DNA of 64,000 nt. Source: Diphasiastrum complanatum (lineage: Eukaryota; Streptophyta; Lycopodiopsida; Lycopodiales; Lycopodiaceae). The notes beneath the pieces are model-generated. The model was not told the origin of the DNA. It ran no database searches and saw only the letters and a list, made by a program, of their open reading frames with translations. Position numbers and translations under genes: made by a program. Every line of letters starts with the position of its first letter. The stretch's first letter is position 1. The stretch covers positions 30,527 through 94,526 of the forward strand of contig MU831959.1 in the NCBI GenBank assembly GCA_029204225.1, written 5' to 3'. Positions 33,054 through 44,189 of this stretch are shown in pieces.

Positions 33054-33731
33054 AATCGACTGTGTGTCCTTTGCATCTGCAAATCACGCATGTCTTCCTT
33101 TCGTTGTCTTTATGTCTCGACTTTCCTTTCTTCTTCCATTTGCCTTTGCTAGCTCCTTCTGTTTGTTGGGCTCGATCCTACTTTCAGTCTAACTCCCTCT
33201 TAGGCTTGAACTGCATCTTCAGCTTTTCTTTGTTGTTGTAGAGAGCCTGATCAGAGGAGTTCTTGTGATCAAGGTGCTCATGGGCTTTGACTTCTTCTCG
33301 AATCCTGATTGCTACTTTTTCGAGAGTCATCTCTGGATCTTTTTCTAGCAATGTTCGGGTCGTCTGGAAGGATTTTGGTAACGCTCGTAGCAAGTAGGTG
33401 AGCTGCTTCTCAGCTGATATTGCATTGTCTTTTCTGGCGTTGTGTAACGAAACAAACAGATCCTTCATCTTTCTGATAAAGGATGTGAGGTCTTTGCCAT
33501 CCCATCGTAGGTTTGTTAGCTAATCTTTGAGAAGCATTATCTGGCTACGTGATTTCGTTTGGAACCTGGTAAGTAATGCCTTCCACATCTCTTTTGTATT
33601 AGAGAGTGTCACGAGATCAAGCATTAGGCTATTTTCGATGGATGATGACAACATGGCTACTGCCTTGTCATCCTTTTCTCGCCATTCTCGTAGCCCTTTG
33701 TCGGTGGTTGTAGGCATTCCTACAGTGCCAT
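33054..33731 (-). pseudogene. Ty1/copia gag, C-terminal part (split by an LTR retrotransposon)
   Basis: Minus strand from 33731: TDKGLREWREKDDKAVAMLS, IENSLMLDLVTLSNTKEMWK, LLTRFQTKSRSQIMLLKD, a stop, LLRALPKSFQTTRTLLEKD, a Lys-rich patch, and the start of a zinc knuckle (CVICRCKGHTVD) that is cut at 33053 by F2 copy c. The N-terminal part lies at 38813-38947, beyond the inserted retrotransposon. Confidence 0.8.
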
Positions 33732-34976
33732 TGTTGTAAAGCTACCTTTACAAGCTTTACTTTCGGCGCCATTGGCGCCAGCTATGTCCCCGGCGCCAGC
33801 AGTGCCCCTGCTGCTCCCGGCGCCAACGGCGCCGGCGCCGCTCCCGGCGCCACTGTGACCAGAATCCAGCCGGCGCCAAGTTCCTATGGCTGAAAATCTT
33901 TGATCGGTTCTAGCGGAGTCCAGAGAGCTCAGATCGATGTGCAATCACCTCACACGATCTAGGCATGATTAAAGGAAGCCTGGGGATCAATAAAATCTAG
34001 AGAGAGAAAATGACTTTCTAGAAAGAGAAAATCCTAGAGAGAGAAAAACGTGCTTTACCAGCTTAGGTAGAGTGCTTGTTATGAGGGGAGGTGCCGAATC
34101 ACACCAATACTATAGGGGAGTGCGGGTTGCGACTCAGGGCGAGCTCCAACCAAGTCTCAGCCTCCCTTGCTGGAATGTTGTCATGGCTCTCGCCTTGGCA
34201 TGCTAGCGCCCCGGAGACTAGGGTCGGTCACACACTTGAAATGTAACCTTCTCAGATTTATCAATAAAGTGGGATTTTCCTCAAACTGACTCTGATTACC
34301 TTCTGGGTTTCAGTGTTCGGTAAAAGCGCCAGTTGTAAGGCCGCTTTCAAAATTTTTAACTTGGCACATAGCTGAGGGTCGTATCCCGGGACGCCAGCGG
34401 TATGCCGTCGGGACCATTCGGTCCGTGGCGCCAGCGGTATGCTGTCGGGACCATTTGGTCAAGGAACTGGTTGTTTCCATATCTGTCGCAGCTTGTAGTT
34501 CTGAGTGTTCCTTGCATGAACGTGAATGGGTTAAGCTCTTGGGGAACGGGCTCTAACCTGTCGGCTGAGTTGGATGGCTTGCTTGGGTGGATGTTACCTG
34601 TTTATGGCTGTCCAGTCTGGCGTGGCGCCAGGTTGGCTTCCAGCGCTCGTGACGAAGCTTTCAGTTGGTTAAGTCTGATGTAAGTCAGACTGCTTGCTTG
34701 GAATGGATGTTACTCGTTTGTAACGAAGCTTCGAGTTGGTTAAGTTTGATGTATGTCGGGCGGCTTGCTTGGAGGGAAGTCACCCACGTCGGGACTCCCG
34801 ATCTGGCATGGCGCCATGTTGGATCTCAATGTTGGTTTTCGGAACTTCAAGTTGGTTAAGTCTGATCGTTGTTGGCGAGTTGGCTGCTTGTATGTCAAGT
34901 GGGTTTGGATGGCAAGAGTTGAAGGCTGGGAAGCTAAGTCGTGGTTCCCGGCTCCCTTTGGGATGCCTGCGCTACA
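33732..34976 (+). repeat. 5' LTR
   Basis: TG...CA ends. Eight GGCGCC palindromes cluster at 33765-33877, purine-rich GAGAGAGAAAA runs lie near 34003-34050, and a possible poly(A) signal AATAAA is at about 34263. Confidence 0.92.
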
Positions 34977-34978
34977 TG

Positions 34979-34990
34979 TGGTATCAGAGC
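34979..34990 (+). promoter_or_regulatory. Primer-binding site (initiator tRNA-Met)
   Basis: TGGTATCAGAGC two bases after the 5' LTR, exactly complementary to the 3' end of plant initiator tRNA-Met as used by copia-type elements. Confidence 0.9.
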
Positions 34991-35065
34991 CGACTGGCCG
35001 GTCAGCTATGCGGATCTCACGGAAATGGCCACGGTTTGGGGTTCATCAAGACAACTGTTGTGCAA

Positions 35066-35455
35066 GGTGCTGCCCACAGTGTAAGCACGGGTGCGTCCAC
35101 GGTCGGGGTGGTCGGCAGAACGGGGGACTTGATGAGTCAAAGTGCTGCCCTTGAGGTGTAAGCACGGTCAGTTCTCGCGGTTCGGGCCTGGCGCTGTCTG
35201 CACGTAGGACGGATGAGGCAAAGTGCTGCCTAGGGAGGTGAAAGCACGGTCTGTACCTTGTGGGGTGCGGGGCGACATATTCGAACTGTACGGGTTAACC
35301 ATTGATACAGAGATGCTGCTCGAATTCGGGTGTAAAGCACGGGTGGTTAGCTGCCGGTGCGGGATAGCTGCCGATCGTTTAGCTATAAGGGCTATCGACC
35401 AAAAAGTGGTGGGGCGTGACTGAGGCAATGTGCTGCTTAATGGTGAAAGCACGGA
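35066..35455 (+). repeat. Five spaced GTGCTGC...AGCACGG stem-loop repeats
   Basis: Units at 35066-35090, 35141-35167, 35221-35250, 35311-35343 and 35428-35455. Each has (A/G)(A/G)TGCTGC, 8-16 variable bases with GGTG, then (A)AGCACGG. GTGCT pairs with AGCAC in most units, so the RNA would fold five small hairpins just downstream of the primer-binding site, where packaging and dimerisation signals lie in retroelements. Confidence 0.65.
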
Positions 35456-35730
35456 TAGTTGGAGGGGTGTCCTATGTGGGCTGATTCCGTGATCGATTTG
35501 TATGGGCGCGGCCAGGCAAAGGTCCGTTGGCAGGACCATCTCAAAGGGGGACCTTGTCTTTGTTACTTGTTAGTAAACCTGCCTGAGTGTCTTACTTGTA
35601 CGTATTCGTGGTGAGTCTTAGTACTCGTGCTTTGCCTGGTTTGCATGATTGCTTGTGATACAAGGAGCTGATGGCTCGAGAAGGAACCTTTTCTTTTGAA
35701 GGCTGATACCATCAAACAAAGAGGACTACA

Positions 35731-36230
35731 GAATCTGTGGGGCGGATTTGCAGTTCAAGTACTCACACGTGAACGACAACGAAACGACTCAATGTTTGCA
35801 AAGGATGGATGGCTAGCCTGTTTCTTAGGTTAGTTTCATTTGCGACAACGCCCACCAGACGCAAGCAGGAAGTCAAAAGTTGGAAAGGGCCATTTCAGAG
35901 GAGATCTTCTATGGAGCAGTTGGTCTTCATTTTGGGACGGCCACCTTCGGAACTGAAACTCACTGAGCATGAGCGATATCCAGAATCTGTGCGGCGGATT
36001 TGCAGTTCAAGTACTCGCACGTGAACGACAACGAAATGACTCAACGTTTGCAAAGGATGGATGGCTAGCCTGTTTCTTGGGTTAGTTTCATTTGCGACAA
36101 CGCCCACCAGACGCAAGCAGGAAGTCAAAAGTTGGAAAGGGCAATTTCAGGGGAGATCTTCTATAGCAGTTGGTCTTCATTTTGGGACGGCCACCTTCGG
36201 AACTGAAACTCACTGAGCATGGGTGATATC
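35731..36230 (+). repeat. 252-bp tandem duplication in the retrotransposon interior
   Basis: 35731-35982 and 35983-36230 are near-identical, both starting AATCTGTG.GGCGGATTTGC and ending near GCGATATCCAG. The frames differ between units, which argues against coding. Confidence 0.85.
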
Positions 36231-37567
36231 CAGTATCAGTTGGGTTTTTCCTCAAAGGGGAAAAGACTAGGATCCTCTTCAGAGATTGGCAACAAGTTGG
36301 ATCGAGCCATAATCCTAGCATATGGGAAGCAAAGTGTTGGAAAGGCTTTTTGTCCGAAGAACTCTACTCTAAGTCCGATCAGCTGATTTATTAAGTGGAG
36401 GGGAACTATCACACACACCTCTCTCTTGGGGCAAATTTTGAATGAAAGTTGATCAAAATGGGGGCAAATTCAAGGTGACCTAGCCATACTCACACGAGGA
36501 GACTGGCGAACTTTGGACCTAATAAGTTGACAAGTTTTTGTTGTGGAAAGGAAAGTTTGTTATAGGCTTTCTCTGGACCAGCAATGATGAGGAAACATAT
36601 GAGTACGCTGGCTTGTGTTATGTGTAAGGCAGCTGATCAATGAACGAATTGTGAAAGTTGAGTCTTGCATGAGAGACTTGGTATTTCGAACGGACGCTAA
36701 GGGATAGTTCGCGTTGAGATCGGACTAGTGCAAACTCTGGGTGCATGTGTCTGAATCAAAGAGAGCTACTTGAAGCCAAGCTCGATGTACACTTCTTGTT
36801 TTTGAATGTGAGGCAACTGTCCAGTGATGGAATTGTGAAAGTCAAGTTTTGCGCGACGGACATGGTGCTTCAAACAAACGCGAAGAGATAGTTCGGATGC
36901 GGATCAAACTGGTGCGACCCTTTGGCTTTCCACGAGGTCAATGGTTACATTTGGGCTGATTCAAAGAGCTACTTCAAGCTAAGTGAGAGGTGCATTGCGG
37001 AGTACTCAATCTTTGCCTACCTTAAAGAGCCAAGATGGAAAAGTATCAAGATCAGGCTGGGACAAGGAGAGAAATCAAGGTGCAGAAGCAACAAGGCACA
37101 GAGTGGACCATAAAGTGGGTAATCAAACGATAAATCCTTCGGCTCAGGGAGCCTTGATACCTATGCGGAACCGAACAAATCTGGAGCTCAGGGAGCTCAA
37201 CACAAAGTGCATCAAGGACAAATCAGGAGCTCAAAGGAGTTCCAAAGTCGAAAGTCAGAAGCGACAGGGGCGAACATTTCAAAGAAAGGCTTCTGTCACC
37301 AGTTAATAAGGCTCTCGGGTTTTACGAAAGCGATATCAAATCTACGCTTTTCCCAGACAAAGATATTTGTTTCAAGTTATGTAATTTTTCAGTACAAAGA
37401 GCTGAGCCTCCGACTTGTGGTGTGCCAGCTTCAATGTTAATAAAAAGTGGCCAGTAAATTGAGTACTGTGCCAAGTAGCATAAATGTATAGTCATTTTAA
37501 TTGGGAGACACCTTTACTTTAATCTGACATCTGATGAGGACATCAGATTTTATAAAGGTGGGGTGGA

Positions 37568-38812
37568 TGTTGTAAAGCTACCTTTACAAGCTTTACTTTC
37601 GGCGCCATTGGCGCCAGCTATGTCCCCGGCGCCAGCAGTGCCCCTGCTGCTCCCGGCGCCAACGGCGCCGGCGCCGCTCCCGGCGCCACTGTGACCAGAA
37701 TCCAGCCGGCGCCAAGTTCCTATGGCTGAAAATCTTTGATCGGTTCTAGCGGAGTCCAGAGAGCTCAGATCGATGTGCAATCACCTCACACGATCTAGGC
37801 ATGATTAAAGGAAGCCTGGGGATCAATAAAATCTAGAGAGAGAAAATGACTTTCTAGAAAGAGAAAATCCTAGAGAGAGAAAAACGTGCTTTACCAGCTT
37901 AGGTAGAGTGCTTGTTATGAGGGGAGGTGCCGAATCACACCAATACTATAGGGGAGTGCGGGTTGCGACTCAGGGCGAGCTCCAACCAAGTCTCAGCCTC
38001 CCTTGCTGGAATGTTGTCATGGCTCTCGCCTTGGCATGCTAGCGCCCCGGAGACTAGGGTCGGTCACACACTTGAAATGTAACCTTCTCAGATTTATCAA
38101 TAAAGTGGGATTTTCCTCAAACTGACTCTGATTACCTTCTGGGTTTCAGTGTTCGGTAAAAGCGCCAGTTGTAAGGCCGCTTTCAAAATTTTTAACTTGG
38201 CACATAGCTGAGGGTCGTATCCCGGGACGCCAGCGGTATGCCGTCGGGACCATTCGGTCCGTGGCGCCAGCGGTATGCTGTCGGGACCATTTGGTCAAGG
38301 AACTGGTTGTTTCCATATCTGTCGCAGCTTGTAGTTCTGAGTGTTCCTTGCATGAACGTGAATGGGTTAAGCTCTTGGGGAACGGGCTCTAACCTGTCGG
38401 CTGAGTTGGATGGCTTGCTTGGGTGGATGTTACCTGTTTATGGCTGTCCAGTCTGGCGTGGCGCCAGGTTGGCTTCCAGCGCTCGTGACGAAGCTTTCAG
38501 TTGGTTAAGTCTGATGTAAGTCAGACTGCTTGCTTGGAATGGATGTTACTCGTTTGTAACGAAGCTTCGAGTTGGTTAAGTTTGATGTATGTCGGGCGGC
38601 TTGCTTGGAGGGAAGTCACCCACGTCGGGACTCCCGATCTGGCATGGCGCCAGGTTGGATCTCAATGTTGGTTTTCGGAACTTCAAGTTGGTTAAGTCTG
38701 ATCGTTGTTGGCGAGTTGGCTGCTTGTATGTCAAGTGGGTTTGGATGGCAAGAGTTGAAGGCTGGGAAGCTAAGTCGTGGTTCCCGGCTCCCTTTGGGAT
38801 GCCTGCGCTACA
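37568..38812 (+). repeat. 3' LTR
   Basis: Same as 33732-34976, offset 3,836 bp. Preceded by the polypurine tract and followed by GCCAT. Confidence 0.92.
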
Positions 38813-38947
38813 GCCATCTACCCAGCAGGGCCATAGCCCTTCTCCCTTTAAAATGAGAGAGGTCTTTACCTTCCATGCTAGGAAGTTAGACCTAGTTGAG
38901 TCGAGGATTGTGCAGATATTCGACTGAATGCTGCTTATAGATGCCAT
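38813..38947 (-). pseudogene. Ty1/copia gag, N-terminal part
   Basis: Start at 38947: MASISSIQSNICTILDSTRS, NFLAWKVKTSLILKGEGLW. It continues across the inserted retrotransposon into 33731. The two halves join at GCCAT, confirming the insertion. Confidence 0.8.
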
Positions 38948-39062
38948 TGTTGTGAACTATGTTCTTTAGCTTGTTTTCTGGTTGGTTCTGAATGTTCGAT
39001 CTCCTGGATCTGATAACTGCAATAAGCTTTGATGAGCTAAACTGCCTAGATAGGAGCAAGAG

Positions 39063-39920
39063 GCTCTGATACCACTATAGGAAATTCTGAGAACAACAGA
39101 ATTGGTTCGAAGGCGATGTGAATTGTGGTCGCTCTGATATCACTATCGTGGAACCTAGATTGAATTCGATTCTGTCTGCTGGCAATTGCCTGCTAGATCA
39201 AATCTACAATCCTCCAGACACTGTTGACCTACGTTGTAATTCGTTTAGCATTCAACAAGGTGAAACTAGTGTGCGGAATAAAGAGTAAACAACTAAAAAT
39301 ATAAAGATAACAATTAGACATTCAAGCATTCGAGATCATTCAACATGTGCATTCAAGCTACTATATTATCAATGATATTTTGCTAAAAGCGTTGTTGTGA
39401 CAAACCCACACAACGCATCGACGCGAGAGAAACTATGTCTCTCACGAGTAATATCAAAACGTCTCGCTTACTAGCGGACACCTTGGACATCGGTTGGCAA
39501 TTCTGTGCCTAGCTCACATTGGCGTTCAACCAAATTTAATGTTCAACCGATTCCCTTATCTTCAATCTGATTATATAGATGGAGAGAGAAACGGTTTAAT
39601 CTAGTCTGAGATTACAAGAATGGCTGATTAAGCACGTTCCATTGTACGTCCCCTTACTTTCTTAATTTTCTTTGTACTTGGAGCGTGAAGATTCGCCGCC
39701 TTTTGGTTTTCGAGTCTTCTTCGCCTTCATGTGTTCTTTTGCCTTCGGCTTTGCCATTGAGCCTCTTCGGGCCCACGAACATTTGATCTTCACGTTCGGG
39801 TGTCCTTCAGTCCACAAACATTTGACCTTATCCTTTAGTCCTCGAAGCTTTGGTCTTCGCGTTCGGGTAGTTCCCTTGCGTTTGTGTAGACATGAGCTCG
39901 AAAGCTAGCAAAGCTTTGTG
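39063..39920 (-). repeat. Primer-binding site and LTR of the split copia element
   Basis: GCTCTGATACCA at 39063-39074, the reverse-complement tRNA-Met site, follows the gag start and is followed by LTR-like DNA. A second PBS-like GCTCTGATATCA lies at 39131. The LTR end is not determined; no gene. Confidence 0.55.
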
Positions 39921-41381
39921 GCTCGAAACATTTTGTTTCTTCAATATCGTTGCAAGGCAAGTTCATGTGCTTAATTCTAGGAAGATGAAATTACTATCAC
40001 TTTTGAAGATAATACTGAACTACCAAGTCATTTGAAGGTTTGGAATAAAATCAGCCTTGTGATTTTAAAGGAAGTGTCCACCCTTCAAATTCCAAGCCAA
40101 CTTGGGTGCAAGGAATCAAGCATAGACATGTGGTTGAACATGATTGGACAATTATCATACTTTTGCTACAAGATATAAGCCCTAGGACCCAGAGCCCATG
40201 GCATAAGGCACTCTCTCCCCACACATTTTTGGGTTTAAGTTGAGGGTGGGAATTTTGAGGTGGCCAATGCAAGGTGGAGCCTATGGGGGGGCTGTCCCTA
40301 GTACCTTGTACTTACCCAATGAAAATAGGAGACTTGACATTGAGCGTGACCATTACCTATAACCTACAATGTATGTAGCACATTTATCTATTTTTGTCAA
40401 GTTCCATTCCTAGATGATATAGTTACATTTTCTATCCTAGGCATAGATGATGGGTGCCTTACAATGTTAAAACTTTCAAGGAATAGAATAAAAAATCATA
40501 GCATTCGCAAGATGTAATGTATGTTAAAGGACTATGTATGTCAATGAAAGGCAAAATCTAGATCAAAGTGTTATATGAAAGGCAAATTTTAGAATTAAGT
40601 TTTTTTAAGGTCACAGAAAAAGTCAAGTTTCATAGAAAGTCCAAAATTAAATGTAGTTTAAAAATTATCCTTTCATTTGAAAGGTAATCAAATATTCAAA
40701 GTTTCATACATGGTCCACTTCAAAAGTTTTAGATATTTTGACATTTATAGGAATCCTTTGTTTAAGAAGGTTAAATATATTTTATATTTTTATTAATCCT
40801 TTAATTTAAACGGTGAGATACTTATACAATTTTAAATTAAAGAGAAAACCTTCAACGAAGCATGTCGTTTGAAAGTTGAAATAGAAGAAGCCTTTTAGCT
40901 CTTCCATGACTATCACCAAAGCTGTAAGTCAAACACTCAAGCCCCCTTATAATAATAGATTATTAGTATATGCCAATGTGATTTTTTTCTATTAGGTACA
41001 TGCATTTAGGTCACTTCACAATGTTTACATTGTATATCCACAAGAAGGTTTAGCCAAATCTGGAGCACAATGCTCCTAGATATTCCTAATTGCAAATATT
41101 TGAGCTTGTGTCAAAGAGCAACTCTTATCCGAAGATGAAAAAAAAACATATTGTTAATTCTTTGTGGATAATTAAGATGTAAATTCATTTGTAAGATCAC
41201 AAGATCGCATGTTGAATGTAAGATAATTTTCTATTGTCTAGCTTGGGAATTTAAGACTTCAAGAATCAAGGCCAGATATGAAAGAGGGATCTGGCCTTGA
41301 TGTTTAAAACCAAGTTAATCAAGGGTAAATTGAAATTTATAGGTCCTATTCTTCAAAATCACTCACATTCGTAGAAAGTGC
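39921..41381. other. No gene seen
   Basis: AT-rich, low-complexity DNA with no open stretch above about 75 codons and no motif that I recognise. Possibly old LTR or other repeat remnants. Confidence 0.4.
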
Positions 41382-42624
41382 CTATTCACAACTCAAGATA
41401 TACGAATTTTCTTTTCTATTTGTAGAGAAAATTGCATTAGATTCTTCATCCATGATGGTACATTGTCTAGAATTAAACAAAGATCTAAAGCCTTGATTTG
41501 TGATCTTGTTGATAGACAATAAATTCTTTATTAATTTGGGTACATAAAATATATCATCAAGTAATCTAGAAATACCATCTAGAAATTGAGGATGCAAATT
41601 GATCCTTGGCCTTCGATGTTGTGTGAACTTGAGTCTCTAAAGTATATATATACTTCGAATATGATGTTGTGAGATCTTCGAATAGGTACTTGCATGGAGT
41701 CATGTCCTAAGAAGCACCTGAATCGAGATACTATTGCTGGTGATCTCTAATTCGGTGATCTTGTATCATCAGTAGCGTTGGATCTTCATGGGAGTTTTTG
41801 GTAGAACTAGAACTTCCTTCTTGCTACTGCACCTTCTTCTTCACCTCGTTGTGCTTGAAAACTCGACAATCCTTGATGCCGTGATTGATTCTCTTGCAAT
41901 ACTTGCAGAAGAGTTTGGTCTTCGGCCTTTGTTGTTGTCAACCGTGATGTTGTTGCTAGTTCGAGTCAGTTTGCTCAACTTTTATCTTCTTGTCCTTTGA
42001 TTTCTTCTTCCTCTAGGACTGTTGCTTATTTGAATACAAGGCAATTGTGTTGGTATTCAATAAAAATAAGCCCTTACTTCTTCTTGCAATAAACTTGATG
42101 TCAGCTTTTGAAGAGACAACTCAGACCAATACTAGATTGTCGTAAGAGGGAGGAAGACATATTAGCATCTTCATCCGTGATACTGGTGATACTACTTAGT
42201 TGATTAAGCAACTGTTTGAATTCATTTAAATGATCACTGACCGAAGTTCCCTCACGGATAATATGAATTTCTTGAGCAATAGGAATTTCTTTCTTAGAAA
42301 GAGATGATTCGTAACATCTATTGTTTCATACAAACCGGTCATAATGACTCATGCTTATTTGGAAGTGGAATAGTTAGCTACATGAGCTATTTGTGAATCC
42401 TTTAGATTTAAGGATACGATGGCTAAAGCTTTGCCATATTTTGCTTCCCACGTGGAGAATATTTCAGGTTCGGCCAGTTTGGCTATCGAACCATTGACAT
42501 ATCTCCTTAATTCTTTTTTGATCAGTGTCATTCTCATCTTGAACTTCCACATGTGGAAGTCGTCATTGTTGAACTTATTGATCAACCAAATCTCTGAGGT
42601 TAAACCTTCCATGATTAAAGGCAT
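41382..42624 (-). pseudogene. Ty1/copia gag-protease pseudogene
   Basis: Minus strand: MPLIMEGLTSEIWLINKFNN and DDFHMWKFKMRMTLIKKEL (gag start), then further gag in broken frames. A CX2CX4HX4C zinc knuckle (CKYCKRINHGIKDC) lies near 41850-41895, and the pre-integrase YVPKLIKNLLSINKI near 41520-41560. Primer-binding site at 42683-42694. Confidence 0.75.
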
Positions 42625-42682
42625 GATTAAAGGACAATCTAAGAATGGTAATAATCATGAATTCAATTGATAATTTGAACCC

Positions 42683-43000
42683 ACTCTGATACCACCCTGT
42701 CAGTATTTACTACTCTGGCAATATATCTACATTAGCCAAAGGAAATTATGAATACTATAAAGGACCAAATTAAATTATCGAATTCATATCATTACTTAAA
42801 TCGTTCTTCTAACTGGTAAAACATCTAGGTAGGTGTAACCATGAAGAAAGTGAAACAATTGGATGTCTGTGATAGCTTCACACTATCTAATGCATGTAAA
42901 GAAAACAAAAAATATGTATATGAGCTGTTTTGATAACAATGATAAGATCATGAAAGGGTGAATCTTGTGCCCGATAATGCTTCACAACACTGGTGCACTA
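42683..43000 (-). repeat. Primer-binding site and LTR
   Basis: ACTCTGATACCA (42683-42694), then the LTR edge TGTCAGTATTTACTACTCTG from 42698. About 200 bp recur inverted at 8080-8306. The end of the LTR is not determined. Confidence 0.65.
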
Positions 43001-43389
43001 AGCGCTGTGATCCTACTATGTTTGTTATAAATTAAGATGATAGTTCTATCTTTTTAAATTACTCTCACTCTCTCGATATCTCTGATTATGAGGAATTAGA
43101 TCATCTAATACAATTCAATTCTCAGTCGAACTCTAAATCTTGCATCCTATTTTGATATGTTTTTGGCTTCTTGTGATTTTTTGTATATATATACAAAGTT
43201 ATACAGATCGTGGCTAACTAGTGCATTATGCATGATATAGAGTTTACAAGATAATGCTAAATAGTTTAGTGTAAACTGTATAGTCTATAGACGTGAAACT
43301 AGATAGTTACTATATAGTTGCATGTTTGAATGGTGAAGTAGTCTGATTCGGAATTGTCAAACAAAGAGTTTCATTTTTAGTGGTACCAT

Positions 43390-43500
43390 TCAACATCCAT
43401 AGTTCGACAATGTCGATAGTGCTGATAGTGACAACAATGTCGATGAGGTCGAAAGTGTCAACAATGTCAACAAGGCCGATAGTGTCGATGTCGATGGATC
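43390..43500. repeat. Imperfect GTCGATAGTG repeats
   Basis: About eight imperfect copies of (AT)GTCGA(T/C)A(G/A)TG in 110 bp, a degenerate 9-12 bp tandem repeat. No gene. Confidence 0.6.
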
Positions 43501-43682
43501 TACTTCAAAAATCCATGTATTTTTGCAGACTGTTTGAACGTGCATGTAAAACTGTAGACTATCTCAAATAATAGTTCATTTCTACAAATTGTCGTGTATA
43601 GCGAGTTTTTACGTTTTATATGAGTGCTCAAAAGATGAATTTACGTGAGTACCAGTAAGATTATCTCCAACAATAGGCAGTC

Positions 43683-43731
43683 CCCTACCCTCCCTCCTCT
43701 TTTGTTCGTTGGAGGGGGGGGAAGGGTAGGG
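43683..43731. repeat. Hairpin with CCCTACCCTCC / GGGTAGGG arms
   Basis: CCCTACCCTCCCTCC pairs with a G-rich partner ending GGGTAGGG across about 13 bases. It could be a tiny MITE-like foldback or the tip of one. Confidence 0.55.
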
Positions 43732-44189
43732 AGTACACTCCTCCTGTCATCAATTGATTCACAAAGAACATACTTCTAAACAAAAAGTTTGTAACATAAG
43801 TTCTTGAAACTTATGTAATCTTAAGATTTAAAACTTTTGTAAACTTAAGTTTAAAAAATCTTATAACAAAAGTTTCATGATTTAGAATCTTGTGAAACTT
43901 TTATAACTCGATAACTTAAACATCTTGAGCTTAAAGTCAAGGTTAAAAGAGTTTGTATTATCTTTTAATCCATAGCTTGTATAAGATTGTAGTTTCAAAC
44001 AAAAAATTTAAGCTTGAATCTGAAGAAAGAGGAGAAGGGAGTGGAAGAGGGTACCACAACCTATACTTGTAGTTGTACTTGCAACAAGTACAAGCCTATG
44101 GAGTGTAACTATCCAACTCCCATAGCCTCCTCTTAAGCCTCTTCCATCCTCTTTGTCTTAAGCCACCTACATACCAAAAAAAAATTATA

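Larger units (their letters stand above)
33732..38812 (+). mobile_element. Young, intact, non-coding LTR retrotransposon (LARD-like)
   Basis: 5,081 bp. Two 1,245-bp LTRs (33732-34976 and 37568-38812) begin TGTTGTAAAG, end GCGCTACA, and show one difference that I noticed (34811 versus 38648). The target duplication GCCAT lies at 33727-33731 and 38813-38817. A primer-binding site TGGTATCAGAGC is at 34979 and a polypurine tract AAGGTGGGGTGGA ends at 37567. The 2.6-kb interior has no gag or pol; every open stretch is short and unmatched. It is far more GC-rich than the neighbourhood. It must rely on proteins from an autonomous relative. It sits in a copia gag gene. Confidence 0.93.

Noticed and set aside
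33720-33944. Ala/Gly-rich 74-codon frame across the GGCGCC array
   Set aside because: It is an artefact of the GC-rich repeat; it lies in the LTR, and the copy at 37550-37780 has a different end outside the LTR.
34402-35161. Several plus-strand frames in the LTR and leader of the young retrotransposon as gag
   Set aside because: No gag, zinc-knuckle or protease signature; frames overlap each other and cross the LTR end, and identical ones occur in the 3' LTR.
36088-36321. Frames in the 252-bp tandem duplication as a repeat protein
   Set aside because: The two units place stops differently, and the duplication sits in a non-coding interior.
43380-43571. Met/Ser/Thr-rich 63-codon frame
   Set aside because: It only reflects the degenerate GTCGATAGTG repeat.
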